Shown here: one piece after another, positions 11,980 through 23,869 of the stretch
Position numbering within the stretch: position 1 is the stretch's first letter
Layout of the letters: every line of letters begins with the position of its first letter
Source of the DNA: Athripsodes cinereus
Lineage: Eukaryota; Arthropoda; Insecta; Trichoptera; Leptoceridae
Assembly: GCA_947579605.1 (NCBI GenBank)
Contig: OX388311.1
Coordinates: 25,856,951-25,920,950 of the forward strand
Length of the DNA stretch: 64,000 nucleotides
Reading direction: 5' to 3'
Notes under the pieces: model-generated
What the model was told of the DNA's origin: nothing
The model's database searches: none
Seen by the model: the letters and a program-made list of their open reading frames with translations, nothing else
Made by a program: the position numbers and the translations under genes

Positions 11980-13020
11980 ACACATTTTGAGAGATATCAT
12001 ATTGTTAAAAAAGTAGTAATAGTAGTATAAACAATTTAAAATCCAAACTAGTTTGTAGTAATTTTTTTGAAATGATCTTATTTATAGGTTGAAATAAATG
12101 AAATTATAAGTGGATTAGAAATATTATTCTCATCATCAAAGAAGGATATCTTGCTAATCTGTATAAATATTGAGTCGTTTTAGTATTACTGCAAACAATT
12201 ACAATCAAACTATTTCACCTACATAATATTGAAATCATTTTCCATACACCATTTAGATTTAACAGTTTTGAGTCAAAAAGTGAGGGTGATATCATGCAAG
12301 ATCAAAATATGTCATGCTTGATTTTTATCGTATCAAAGTGAAAATAAAATATATTTTTCTATATAACCAGCAGGTCATTTCACTGCTTTTAACACCTCTG
12401 ACTTTTCAACAATAAGTTCTTTTAGGATATCACTGCACAGAGAGGTTGTTTTAATATCTTTCGTGAATTTTCAGGATTTTAATCGAATCTCAGTTTTCAT
12501 TATTTCATATTCATCCATAAATACGCACAGGTTTAAATATTTATGTGGTAATTATTATCATAATAAATTAAGATTCTTTCAAGACTATTTTTTTAAGGAA
12601 AGACGTAAATTAGTTGGAGCGAGAAAATCGCTATTCAAATAATAATAATAATAACATCTAGAGCGACTTAATAGTTGATATTATAAGTAGTAAGTGCTAC
12701 CACCTAGTCAAATTTTATTAATCTTGAGCGTTGAAATGAATAATGATGGTAATAAATCTTCTGCGATTTTTTTAAATTCATACCGCTTTTTTTATTTCAT
12801 ACATCCGCTTGAACCGAGATAAAATGATTATATTTATGAAGTAGAGCGAATAGACTTCACTAAACTATCTCCAGCTTGAACCAAACTTTATTATCACCAG
12901 AATTTCTAGATAAACAAAAATTTTCAATTCATATTATTTTTTTATTTTTCATTAATTTATCTTCATGACCAAGAATTTAAATAGGTTTAGAATAACAAAA
13001 TATTTGAAGTAAAAGTAAAA
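11980..13020. other. AT-rich, nothing recognised
   Basis: No open frame, tail or repeat could be assigned. Confidence 0.4.
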
Positions 13021-13026
13021 GAAACA

Positions 13027-13105
13027 TATTTTATTTATGTTTGAGGTGGTTGATAGTCTAATGGTAGTGTTACAGACTTCCAATTGTGAGAAATCGGGTT
13101 TGATT
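13027..13105 (+). repeat. tRNA-derived SINE head
   Basis: Box-A-like ggttgatagtctaatggtag and box-B-like cgggtttgattc are spaced about 32 nt apart, as in tRNA-derived SINEs. The acceptor and anticodon arms of a functional tRNA cannot be folded. The downstream body is not defined. Confidence 0.5.
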
Positions 13106-13109
13106 CATA

Positions 13110-14685
13110 CGCTGCTAAGCTACTCCAACTTAATATCACTCACAAACATAATACTACATGAGTCTGTTTGGCACGTATTTGATTTTTTTGTTAAACCAGG
13201 TTTATTTTTTTATATACCAAAATTAACTAAATCCAATGTACGGTAATGTTTCGACTAAGTTTAAAAAATTTACATTCTGAAGCTAAAAGATTAAAGGTTT
13301 AAGTACAGAAAAAATAGACATAAAAAATTCCGGAAAATATAGGTTGAAAATAGGTAATGAAAAAGTAGGTATTTTTTAACACTTTTAACCCATTTCGTTC
13401 TTGTGACTTAAAATGGATTTCACCCCATTCGCAGCAGAAAAGTGAGAATATTTTAATGAGAAATAGCAAAATAGAATAATAGATATAATATTTTAGATTA
13501 ACATTATTATTATTTTATATAAAGTACCATGATTTTGAGTCACAGTAGATAATTCCGAATGGCTTCCTAATCAAACTCTAGAAACATAAATTTTGTTGTC
13601 ATTCAAAAAGGGGAATGAGTTCGAAAATAACAATTTTATTTATCTAAGACGAGGGAGAAAAGATGACCCAATTTGACATTTCTAAGAAAGAGGTCATTGT
13701 ACGTTTCTGACTTTGATATTAAATATTATTATTATATTTCGTATATTTATTCTAGGATTACTCGTGTATTGTTTGAAGTGAGAATTTTCTGAAGCTTAAA
13801 ACATAATATACCTATATAAGATTGTAGAAAGTTTGTTAAGATAATTCTGTTTTGTTCTCATAAAATAATATGAGTTGACAGAAGAAATAATGCTTTAAAG
13901 TACGTAAATACTTTTTACAAAATCTTTCAAAAAACTTTGATAAATAAATTGCATTCATAAATCGTCCTTAGTAAAATAAGTAAAATAAAAAAAACGATAT
14001 TAAAAAATCACCATTGGAAAAAGGCCCTGCATTTATAAGTTTCCCACACGACAATCAAGAGCGGTGTTATATGTATTTACTAACGTTTTTCTTTGAAAAA
14101 TATAAGATTTTCCCGGTAAACGACAAAGTCAACGATCTTATATTGCACCCTGCTACTTAAATATACACTATATAGAACATATACACAATCTTAAAGCCAA
14201 TGTTATTATTATTTGTATCCTTGACTGCGTAATGTGAATACTGTGTAACCATGCAACTCTCCGATAAAAGAAAAGTAGTACATAATATAATAAAAATAAT
14301 TCAACGGAGTTAATATAACGCCTGAATGGTCTTGAATGTATTGCATTCACAACATCAGAGTCAGCAGTATTTTTGTTATTGTATTTTTATTATTACAACC
14401 ACATACGTCTGTGCATAGAAGAAAACTTATAAGAAAGTTACTGAAAATTTTTCACGAGTTCACGTCCGTATAACGAGACCAGGGAATACCTGCAAACGGA
14501 GGCGACTTGTGCGCTGGACTAGTGGGGTACGGTGGAACTATAAAATATTACTTAAGAAAGATATCAATAATCTTTTTTTGATTCTTATCCATGGAAAGGA
14601 ATAAAGTTACAATATATTATTTCAAGAACATTATAGCGTTAGTGATTTGATAATGCCTAAGGATAGTTGATAAAAAGACGACTGC
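13110..14685. other. AT-rich, nothing recognised
   Basis: There are microsatellite-like taa/att runs and no recognisable element. A slightly GC-richer patch at 14460-14530 could not be assigned. Confidence 0.4.
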
Positions 14686-14689
14686 GATG

Positions 14690-14832
14690 CCCATCGTTTA
14701 CAATACACCGTTTCTATGAGATCAACATCAAAACGCTAGGACTAAGTGAATTAATTGGGGCATAGACACTCTGAATGGAGGAGGCTCATTTCCAATCTGA
14801 ATTCTCGGGAGAAGCGTTGAAGGACGAATAAG
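14690..14832 (+). pseudogene. LINE 3' terminal fragment (HRSYDND group)
   Basis: Plus strand. It keeps atcgtttacaatacaccgtt, gacactctgaatggaggagg and gagaagcgttgaaggacgaa. These correspond to the terminal codons of the LINE seen complete to its end at 26800-27296 (minus) and 45326-45501 (plus). It is heavily substituted. Confidence 0.6.
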
Positions 14833-14904
14833 TGAGTATTGTTTAAATAATTTTATATTTTTGAAGAATAAGAAATAGAATTTTTTAATTGAAATATGCA
14901 ACTA

Positions 14905-14950
14905 GTCTGATGGCCATCCCAATAGTAGGAAATGCCGTGATGGCATAGAC
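14905..14950 (+). repeat. Terminal relic of the ~250-bp repeat
   Basis: Only the last block is left: gtaggaaatgccgtgatggc followed by atag. Confidence 0.4.
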
Positions 14951-15849
14951 AGAAAATATAGGGGTGTATTGAAAAACATATATCTACATTCTTACTTAAT
15001 TTATTAAGGAATTGCGCCTCATCAACGCTCCTAAGGAGGAACCATCACTACCTATAAACCTACTCACTATTTACATTCACATTTGCAAATGATAAATAAA
15101 TATATTATTATTCTCACTTCTTAGAAGGGGCTACTGTGGAAATTGTAAAAGTTTAAATCTTGTTCTGCTCATGTGTATGTTGTTTCTATATTATTATTAT
15201 TAATAAATGAAAAAGTTGAGATTAAAATAAACAAATAATATTCAAATTCTCTACCAACAACATCACAGATGTAACTAGGTACTTCTAACTTTTAGGGAGA
15301 AACTATTTTACTGACAGAATAAACTTACACGAAGGCACTCATACTGTTTGAGTAACTTTGAAGTTGGAATGTAAAAGTAGGTTGAAACATTAATTTAATT
15401 TATTTAATGTTATTCTTAAATGACAGGAAACAAACCGTTATGTATGTTATTTTTTTCCTAAAAACTTATGAAATGAAAATAATCTCAAACCTATGAAATG
15501 TTTATTTAAAGAGTTATTTTTTGAAAATAGCTATTAATTATTAACTTACATGGCATCTGTCACAAAAATGGTAACTGGCGGACTAATTGCGTAGAACGCA
15601 GTTCGCTCCTACCATGTTTTTGTAAATTAGGTAGTTGGCACGCTTCAGAACAGATGGCTTTAAAGTTAATTTAATACTCGTATACGACTTATAGTTATTT
15701 CAATACTCATACATATATCTTGTATGTAGTGTTCTAGGAATAAAACATAAAGAATTAGAAACTTTTTCTTTGCCAGGGACTCCACAGATTTAATTTGGGT
15801 ATCATTTAAAACCAATGGACATGATTCATATCTTTTTATCTCAATCCGG

Positions 15850-16025
15850 ATCATGTGACTACGGTGCAGCGCAGATCATGCCTCACATGTTGGAGTGTCC
15901 GTTGTGCCCTGTCGCATGCACTATGGAGGATATTTTTGACTCATCTCCACGTTCGGTGCTTTTTGTACAGTACTGGAAGTAAGTTTGATTGATTTTCTGG
16001 GTTTCGACATGATAAATAAATAAAT
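15850..16025 (+). pseudogene. Jockey-type LINE C-terminal zinc-knuckle end, copy A
   Basis: Plus-strand translation gives CDYGAAQIMPHMLECPLCPV, then CTMEDIFDSS and FVQYWK before a stop. The CxxGAxQTxxHLxxCPxCPxxC pattern is the terminal cysteine motif of jockey-like non-LTR ORF2 proteins. A short UTR leads into gataaataaataaatg. The copy is severely 5'-truncated. It shares its breakpoint region with the copy at 37430. Confidence 0.7.
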
Positions 16026-16029
16026 GTAT

Positions 16030-17135
16030 TTCAAATTTCAAATATAAAAGATAACTAGCAAAAGCATCGAGGATAATATTGATCAGTAATAAATTATAAA
16101 ATAAGACTTTAAAGTGACAATATTTATGAACGAGCATTAAAGCTCTCTCGATCTTGTCAACTTTTGATACCACAAAATTGAAATATTAATAATAATTCTA
16201 TCTGCAAAGCTTTTCATAAGAGTAGATTTTGTGTATTTTTACGATTTTCTTTTGAACGATTTTGTTCTAAAGTTATTCACTTATATTATATAAAACATAT
16301 TTCATCATATTATATTTTGTTAAATAAAGTTGTCTTCCATTCACCATGTATCAACATGTTATGAAAAACCTACAGGATCAAGTGCTTTTGAAAGTGAATG
16401 AATACAGGTATAATGTTCATATTACCTTTCATTTTGTCAATGAGCCTTAACAGCATGAATTTTTGAACAGGTTGCTGTGAAGGAATATGTAAACATGTAC
16501 ACCTTTAATATTAATAGGATAAAATAATAATAATAATGTGGAAAATACAAAATGTTCACGTCCCAAACTCTGCCTTACTTTTCAACGCAAATAAAACATC
16601 TAAATGAGAGGAAGGATATATAGATAGAGAGATAGAGAGAGTAAAGTAAACAGAATCTCATCGGGGACAAAAGATAATATTTACTTGCTTGTCGTTTTTA
16701 CGTCTTCCATTAAGTAAATCAAGATGGCGAATCAGCAAAAGATAACATGGTTATAATAAACATGTATTATGTTACAATAACGACACGGTTAGAAATCATC
16801 AAACACTTGTATGAAATAAGAAAGATTTCGTATTTTCAATGCAAGTCAACCATGTATCAAATAAAAACTATAAGTATAGAAAATTCTACATATAATAAAT
16901 ACATCAATCAATCCTCTACACAGTATTCATTATTGGGCTTGACTGACCTTTCTTTCTACTAATTTAAGAGACAATTTGATATGAGATAATGCATTTAAAG
17001 CATTTACACCTCATAAATTATATACAAAGGTTAGAAATGTTTTAAAAATATAATAAAAAAATTATAGGATATAAAACTACGACTGATCTAAACATCGAGC
17101 TTTTATTTTAATTTTATTTAAATTGATTAGATCTA
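16030..17135. other. AT-rich, nothing recognised
   Basis: A short gata/gaga microsatellite is present at 16619-16642. No gene is recognised. Confidence 0.4.
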
Positions 17136-17139
17136 ATTT

Positions 17140-17372
17140 ATCTCGTGGAGCTTTCGGTAAAGAATTGGTCTCCCACTCTTCTCCGTAAGTTTTCGAGTGT
17201 CCTAAAATAGGCAGGTGTTAGAAAAAATTGAGACATTTTTTATCTTAAATTCAGTAAAGATGACCCATTTTAAATCTTTTCATTTTATATTGTCAGGGAG
17301 AGGACAGCTTGCATGTTTATCATATCCAGCTGGTCTGGTGACTACCCCTCTTGTGGGATATGCCGTGATGTA
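17140..17372 (+). repeat. Unclassified ~250-bp interspersed repeat, copy 5 (best kept)
   Basis: It contains nearly every block: tctcgtggagctttcggtaa, ttggtctcccactcttctcc, gtaagttttcgagtgtccta, gggagaggacagcttgcatg, ccagctggtctggtgactac and cttgtgggatatgccgtgat. It is useful as a provisional reference for the family. Confidence 0.65.
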
Positions 17373-17536
17373 CTTTACTATAGTAAATAGTATCTCATTA
17401 CGCATACCCATTTTTTTTATATTCGATAAAAAAAATTACGGAAATATTTCAATTTTCCATATCAACATATTTTTTTGTTGTAATCTATTTCAAAACGGAA
17501 TTTAAAAAAGATCTGTATCAAATCGCGACTAACTAT

Positions 17537-17965
17537 TTTTTTTTTTTATTACACTAATAAATTACAAATCTTATACATATTTTCATTGATGCTGCCCAAC
17601 TACGTATAACCTGTTCTAGGGCAAACATCTCACAAACATATCAATCATATTGAAACATATACCTACACAATCACAAAAAGCATTCATCTCCTATATTAAC
17701 ACAATCACATTCATAACAAGAAAAACACTGCTGTAAACTGTCCATACATGAAACAACACACAAACAAACCATTTCTCCATATAAAACCAGAAAAAAACAA
17801 CACATCCTCAACCACATACATCACAAATCCCACACCACATACTAACACACGTATATCACCCCACATAAAACACAAAACAAATCATGAAACAAATCCTAAG
17901 ATATCCTGCAATCTCTCCATTGGCAGATCAGACACCCACCCATAACATGCTCTTTTAAATTCAAC
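17537..17965 (-). mobile_element. Retroelement 3' UTR with poly(A), strongly strand-skewed
   Basis: The left end is a run of T (poly(A) on the minus strand), followed by about 400 bp in which the plus strand is almost free of G and rich in C/A. On the minus strand this reads as GT-rich UTR-like sequence. No open frame is meaningful here; the 65-codon frame at 17748-17945 reflects the skew. Confidence 0.45.
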
Positions 17966-18029
17966 AAAACCAGTGATTTCTCTAATCTTTAGAGGTGTTC
18001 ACTATGGTGAAAAAGAAAACAATACAAAA

Positions 18030-18071
18030 AGACTACCTAGTACCTACCTAGTACTATACTATACTATACCC
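18030..18071 (-). repeat. Short tandem tail of the LINE at 18072
   Basis: ctagtacctacctagtacta and then tactatactatacc form a pentanucleotide-type tail at the LINE 3' end, just past its stop codon. Confidence 0.5.
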
Positions 18072-19298
18072 TCACGCCGTGTCCCAGGTGGGGTAGGCAG
18101 AGAGAACGGAACGCCATGTCGCTCTATCCTTACATACTTCTTTCGCTTCCTCTACATTCATCCAGTTTCTCATACATGCACGCCGATTCCTCTTACTTAA
18201 CACGTGACCGTCCTTGAGAATTTGATCCACGTGGTTAAGCCACGTGGTTCTCGGACGCCCGCGCTTCCTCACACCCTCTCTTTCAGATAAATACACCATC
18301 TTCGTCAATCTTACACCATCCATTCGCTCCACATGACCAAACCATCTCAATTTATTTACACGCATTCTATCAACAACACTCCTCTTGCATCCACTCATTC
18401 TTCTAATATCCTCATTTCTTACTCTATCACGCAATGTTTTACCTACCATTCTTCTCAGTGATCGCATCTCCACTGCATTTATTCCACTCTCGTCCTTCTT
18501 CAGCCATGTCCAAGTCTCGCTTGCATACATCAGTGTCGGTACGAGGATGGCGTTGTGCATGTTCGAGACATTGCTATTGCTAACAATAGATCGAAGTGCA
18601 CCGTTCACTCTCGCACCAGCCACTTTTCTTTTTTCAATGTCCCTTTCGTACCTACCATCCCTTACAAACATTAAAGATTAAAGATTAAAGAATTTATTAA
18701 AAGTAAATATAAACATGGTGAGTTATTGTACACATAATATTAAATATAACAAAAAAAACGCATTCTTCCTAAATAAACATATTCGTCCACTTGCTCCAAA
18801 CATTCCTTTCCAACCTTTATATCACACATTGTTCTTTCAATCTCTCTTTCAAACACCAGCACTTTCGTCTTTGTCACATTCATTTTCATCCCATTCATAC
18901 TGCAACTTTCATATACATACAACTGACACAATCTTTTGTAAATCACTTTCACTCTCAGCCATTAATACCAAATCATCTGCATACATCAACGCATTCACAC
19001 GGTCTCCATTCAGTTCAATGCCAACATCCATCTCTTTCAAAGGACGCATACAGTAGTCGAAAAAAAGGTTGAACAGCCATGGAGACATGACACAACCTTG
19101 CTTCACTCCTTTGGTGAGGACAAACCACTCGGAGAAGGCGTAATTTACCCTCACGCAGGCGGAGCTCCCAACGTATAGCGAAGAAATTGCGTGGATCAAC
19201 TGGCTGTTCACCCCGTACTCCGACAACACGCGCCACAATCTCTCCCGATCCACACGATCATATGTTTTCTCCAAATCCACGAACGCACAGAAAAGCTT
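18072..19298 (-). pseudogene. LINE reverse transcriptase, 3' half, broken
   Basis: Minus-strand homology starts near 19295 at the palm domain and runs to the stop at 18072. Motif A appears as FVDLEKTYDRVDRERLW (19285-19235), motif B as KGVKQGCVMSPWLFNLFFD, and motif C as ALMYADDLVLMAES with the catalytic YADD. The thumb and C-terminal part includes DEYVYLGRM, then LMYASETWTWLKKDE, MRSLRRMVGKTLRDRVRNED, LRWFGHVERMDG and RGRPRTTWLNHVDQI, ending PTWDTA-stop. A frameshift lies near 18935 and a 92-bp insertion at 18673-18764. The 5' part (endonuclease, fingers) is missing; the break abuts a palindrome. The protein would reverse-transcribe its own RNA. It is inactive here. I leave the clade open (RTE/CR1-like). 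Confidence 0.85.
18673..18764 (+). mobile_element. 92-bp A-tailed insertion inside the LINE reading frame
   Basis: It starts with aaagattaaagattaaagaa and ends with aacaaaaaaaacg followed by catt. A 4-bp catt repeat lies at 18669-18672 and 18761-18764. Without the insert, codons GGA AGA ATG join TTT GTA AGG in frame, giving continuous homology. It looks like a short A-tailed retroposed piece or truncated SINE. Confidence 0.6.
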
Positions 19299-19427
19299 TT
19301 ATTTGCTTTTATTCTGGCAAATCTATTGCATAATATTTTATTGAAGCTCATTCGCAGAATATAATATTCTGCGAATGAGCTTCAATAAAATATTATGCAA
19401 TAGATTTGCCAGAATAAAAGCAAATAA
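19299..19427. repeat. Perfect 129-bp palindrome
   Basis: Two 64-nt arms are exact reverse complements around a single base at 19363. The left arm begins ttatttgcttttattctggc; the centre reads gcagaatataatattctgc. It sits exactly at the 5' breakpoint of the LINE piece at 18072-19298. A cruciform or hairpin element, a recent snap-back event and an assembly artefact are all possible. Confidence 0.9.
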
Positions 19428-19429
19428 TA

Positions 19430-20865
19430 CTCGAGTATATTGTGTAAGTCGGCTGTTGAAAATAATATTATATATGTATGAAAAACAATATTTCGATAAT
19501 AGATGTATGACAATGTTCAAATACGTTATCATTTTTTCTATTACAATGAATTGGTTTCACATGTTTCGACGAACAATTATTTCTTTCTATTTTCTCAGAC
19601 ACAATTATGAATTTTATAACTTTTCTGAACAATTCACATTAAAGGCCAAAAATTAAAATTACTTTGGAAAAATCTTTTACCCTGACAAAAATCAGTACAC
19701 TACGGTAACTAATTTAACACACACTCATAATTTGAAATTTTCTTGGTACCTACTTAATATTTCCACATAGAGAGAAAAATAAAACCTTTTATCCAAATGC
19801 CTGTTAACGAATAAAACAAGTACCTTTTTGTACAATATAACATAATAGTCTAGTAAAAACCACATAAACAGCCATTTTTTGTGGTAAAAGTAGGCACATA
19901 CCTATAACATGTAAATCAAATCAATCAAAAAACTTACATTAATATTTCTTGAAACAGTGCATGAGAAATTGAATTTAAAGGTGTATATATTCCTTGTAAT
20001 GTCCTAACATAGAATTTGACACGTTACTTGATTATATTTACGAAGGTAGATATTATGTTGACTCCTCAAACGGTAGTACCTACCTAGATGCCTACCATAT
20101 CAATGATACTCACCTTTAAAGGGTAGGCAATCTATCAATATTATTATTAGGTTACATAATACGGAAGGACCCTTTTAGAGCTCCATGACATAGATTAATG
20201 ATAAAACTCCTGAGAGATCTCAACGGCTACTCTAAGATGAATAATACAAATGACCAGCGGAATTTTAAGTAATGATAATATTAACATAGGTATCTAGTAC
20301 AACTGAATGTTGACGTGAAATCAAAAAACATTTATAACCTACATTTTAGAAACATCCAAAGGGCAAACCCTAAAACTTTTAATTGTTATATAAACAATCT
20401 AAACGATTAAATATTCTTTCTTGTAGTTCCACGTTAATTTTTATAGGAAAAAATACTTCGAAAAAGTGTAAATTTCATTCGGATATAAAATATATATTTT
20501 GGCCAAGTCTTTACATTAAAAGTATAATATAAATTCATGACTTATTTTATTGAATTATTTTAGGGATATTAGTTGGTACATAGACTCTTCTACTTCGAGC
20601 AAAAGGATGAATTTACAAATATGCTGCTGCCAGAGTAGTCAATTTTCAAGACTAAAGTTATTGAATAATCTTTTCGAGTAATTATTTTCATAATTTTCCT
20701 GATGTATTACATAGAAGTTTTGATTATCATGAATATGTCTATAAGATAGTCACAATGGTATAATAAAAACTGTTAAGAGTTTATCACCCAATAGATTAAA
20801 TAATATTATTACTCGCATATGGTTCTTATATGTACCTGGAATATATGCCTATGACATGTCTGTTC
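19430..20865. other. AT-rich, nothing recognised
   Basis: A possible relic of the ~250-bp repeat lies near 20185. No gene. Confidence 0.4.
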
Positions 20866-20869
20866 TATC

Positions 20870-21140
20870 CAAACTGCTGAAATGAAGATGTCAAAATGTA
20901 TGTGTGATGTGACAAAGTTAGACAAGATCCGAAACTCCTACATTCGCGGGGAAGGGCCAAATGTATGTGGTGAGAAGTGGTAAGACAAGATATGCGATGT
21001 CACCTAGAATGACACATTAAACAGAACTTTGCACATGGCAAAGAACAATAAAGAAAGGAAACATAACCCACTATCGTGTGGGACTAATAATTACCCAAGG
21101 AGGAGGAGTAGAAGAAGATGGTTAGGTGATATTATTGATA
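20870..21140 (+). pseudogene. Decayed LINE C-terminal region (candidate)
   Basis: Plus-strand translation has VTKLDKIRNSYIRGE and, 60 codons later, PRRRSRRRWLGDII. These resemble LRNE.IRG and the GRPxxRW box of LINE C-termini. Intervening sequence is frameshifted. No tail or TSD was found. Confidence 0.45.
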
Positions 21141-21144
21141 CCTA

Positions 21145-22535
21145 GTTTAAACTTCCAGGTTGGAGAGTTAACAGCTCCTGTCTACATTAAGTATAGATAG
21201 AAAACTTTACGTATAACCTCTCAACTCAATGAATTCTAAATTAGACCAACTATTCTCCTGTGATATGCATCACTTAAATCTTTAAATAAAGTAAACACTA
21301 CCTCGGTTAACTGTATCAACATTATCTAGGTCATCGTTCTAAATTGTAAAGTTTAAGTACGGAGAATATTCAGGTTAGTATAATATCAATGTTAGCTAGC
21401 ACTTAAGGTGACTTTAAAGAAGTGATTTTAAACTCGATTAAATCTTTCAAACTCTTTCTCAATCGAATTTTAATTCTTTTGAAACTTTGTTTAATGTGCA
21501 TGTGAAGCAAAATTAATTTAATTACAAAGAAAAGTTTATTAAGATTTTTAAACCGTTTTAATACTTTATTTTTAAGTATCAAAAAACAAATATTTTTCTT
21601 AATATTCCTATAATTGACTCTTTATCACATTTTTGTTCCACTTAAATAATAAGTATTTGTTAATTAAAATAAAGATATAAACTTAATTAATCAAAATTTG
21701 TGACAGCTATATGGACCAAATTGTTGAAGATACACTAGTAAGCACATAATGCTAGAACAACAACAAAGAATTAAAATGATTGGCATGTGTCAGGAAAAAG
21801 TTGAGAACGTAGCAAATTTATTTGCAAAGTCTCCTTCATTCAATTGAAAATTCTCTTGCACAAGTAATAAAACCACGCCTCATAAAAGTTTAAGGGACTA
21901 CATAAAATACCACAAAATAGTTGTTCTCTTCTTTCTCAGTTTAGCCTAGGTGAAGAAGAATTTATCCAAGTTTCAAGAGCTAATAGTTCAAAGTGTCAAG
22001 CAAATAGTTTCCTAACCTTAATAATATGGTTAGAAACATTAAAATGCCAATGGGATAAATCACTGAGTGTCGTCATGAGTATCTTCACATGAATTTATGA
22101 CTATAACCTTAATATTTAATTCTAATAAATTATTCCTCTAATTGGATACCGAGGGTAAAATGTATGTGGAGAAGCTTTACATGAAAAATGAGTAGGTGAA
22201 TGAAAGTCCACGAGGGATTCACATTGTTTTACCCCTAAAACTAAAGTGGTCAAACTTGTAAATAGTAAAATAGAAGTTGTATTATAACTTGACCCTAAAT
22301 TACATAATAGATCAAATGAGTTCCTATTTATCAGAAAATAAATACGTATTTATCCCAAAGGATTTCCATGAAACGAACTCAATTCCTAAAAAGCAATTTT
22401 GACAATGTTTTCTAATTTATTCGAAAATTAAAGTATAAATAGATTAATATGCCTCAAAAATTAATTAAAAGAGTTAGAAATTTTTGATTATCAACCACAA
22501 AGTCATAAACTAATCACAAATGAATTTACATATTT
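21145..22535. other. AT-rich, nothing recognised
   Basis: No element or gene is recognised. Confidence 0.4.
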
Positions 22536-22554
22536 CACACATATTATCACTTTA

Positions 22555-22635
22555 CAGGTCACTATACTCTAGCCATCATCAGATGAGAGCGGAAGCTCTT
22601 GAAAGCCGGCTTGCATGCAATAAAAAGTTACAGTG
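22555..22635 (+). mobile_element. Penelope-like element end with hammerhead-like fold
   Basis: The order is cagatga (22580-22586; consensus CUGAUGA with one change), stem II gagc-ggaa-gctc, tt, GAAA (22601-22604), palindromic stem III agccggct, then a short spacer to agttacagtgg. That last word corresponds in position to the gtaaaacagtg end of the other Penelope-like ends here. I could not pair stem I convincingly. Confidence 0.45.
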
Positions 22636-22639
22636 GATA

Positions 22640-23745
22640 TACTAAAGAAGCGTTATATTTATAATTAATTTGTTGAAAGACGTTACAATAGACGTTTATG
22701 ATATTACTCTTTAAAATATATAAATCAAAAAATATTCTCTTTTCTGAATATAAATTTAGAAAAAAATGAATATGTAATAAATAGACTATCAAACAAGTTT
22801 GAGAACGTACTGATGTTCAAAAAAATATATAAATATTAATTCTACCAAACGACCCGTTTTTACAATATTTCACATAACATAGAAATAACATATAATATTA
22901 TAAAATACATGAGTAACAATATTCTATTGAAAGGTAATAATACAACATAAGAAAAATGCTTGTTAAAATATTTTTCAGTAACCATTCTTTTACTTGTATA
23001 TAGGTACGTTAAAGTAGGCAGTCATTTTATATTAAAACATACCGCAAGTTGTCATAAAAAAGATATTGTTATTATTATTATTATTTTGGAAAGAATTTGA
23101 ATAAGTATTTCTCTTTTGTAAAAAATAAAGAAATGATGAGAACGTTATCATTTGGTTTTTTGCTCGAGTAAACATCTTTTCATTCGAAAGCTCATGAAAG
23201 AGTGATTCCTGTAGATAGGTAGATACATATTATATAATATAATATGTTTTATTATTATTATTTTCTTCAGGTACCTATCAACAAAAAAGGGTGGTTACTT
23301 TGTATATTATTATAATGTGAATCAATGTTATCAAGAATGTACTGTCTGCTTCAATAAAATAAATATATAATGAAAAAATGATGTCGGAATATATGTGTAT
23401 GAATTTATACAAACAAAATATGCCTTCAGCTTAAAAGACATGTAACGTGTTTTACAACTACACAATGAATATTAAATTTGTTCTATAAGCTTACATACTG
23501 TGCTTGTAGTATGAGTTTTACGTAGCCATAAAGTTTGTAGTAAGGACATTATTTTCTCGACACAAGATTGGTTAGTATAAAAATCAAAAACTTGTATATT
23601 TAAAAAAAAAATTGAAAATGTATGAGATGTAGTAGGGCATTCATTGATCGAATGAATTTATTTAATACAAAAAATTGTACTACAACTTTCTCAATTTTGA
23701 GGGTGAAAATTTTTTTGTTTGCATGTTTATAGGTATTTAATGTGT
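22640..23745. other. AT-rich, nothing recognised
   Basis: att-type microsatellites at 23069-23084 and 23253-23263. No gene. Confidence 0.4.
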
Positions 23746-23748
23746 ATA

Positions 23749-23749
<1 letters not shown>

Positions 23750-23780
<31 letters not shown>

Positions 23781-23850
23781 GTTTATTAAACACAATATCA
23801 TTTTACAATAATCGAACAAAAACACAATACATTTATTTTTCTAATACAAT
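23750..23850 (-). mobile_element. (TAA)n microsatellite, probable minus-strand LINE tail
   Basis: A run of about ten taa units is followed by tagtttattaaacacaatat. In insect genomes this arrangement marks the 3' end of a minus-strand LINE copy. No coding part is seen. Confidence 0.4.
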
Positions 23851-23869
23851 TACTCCCCAAAATTGAGCA

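Noticed and set aside
13027..13105. Functional tRNA gene
   Set aside because: A and B boxes are present but acceptor, anticodon and T arms do not pair; a SINE head fits better.
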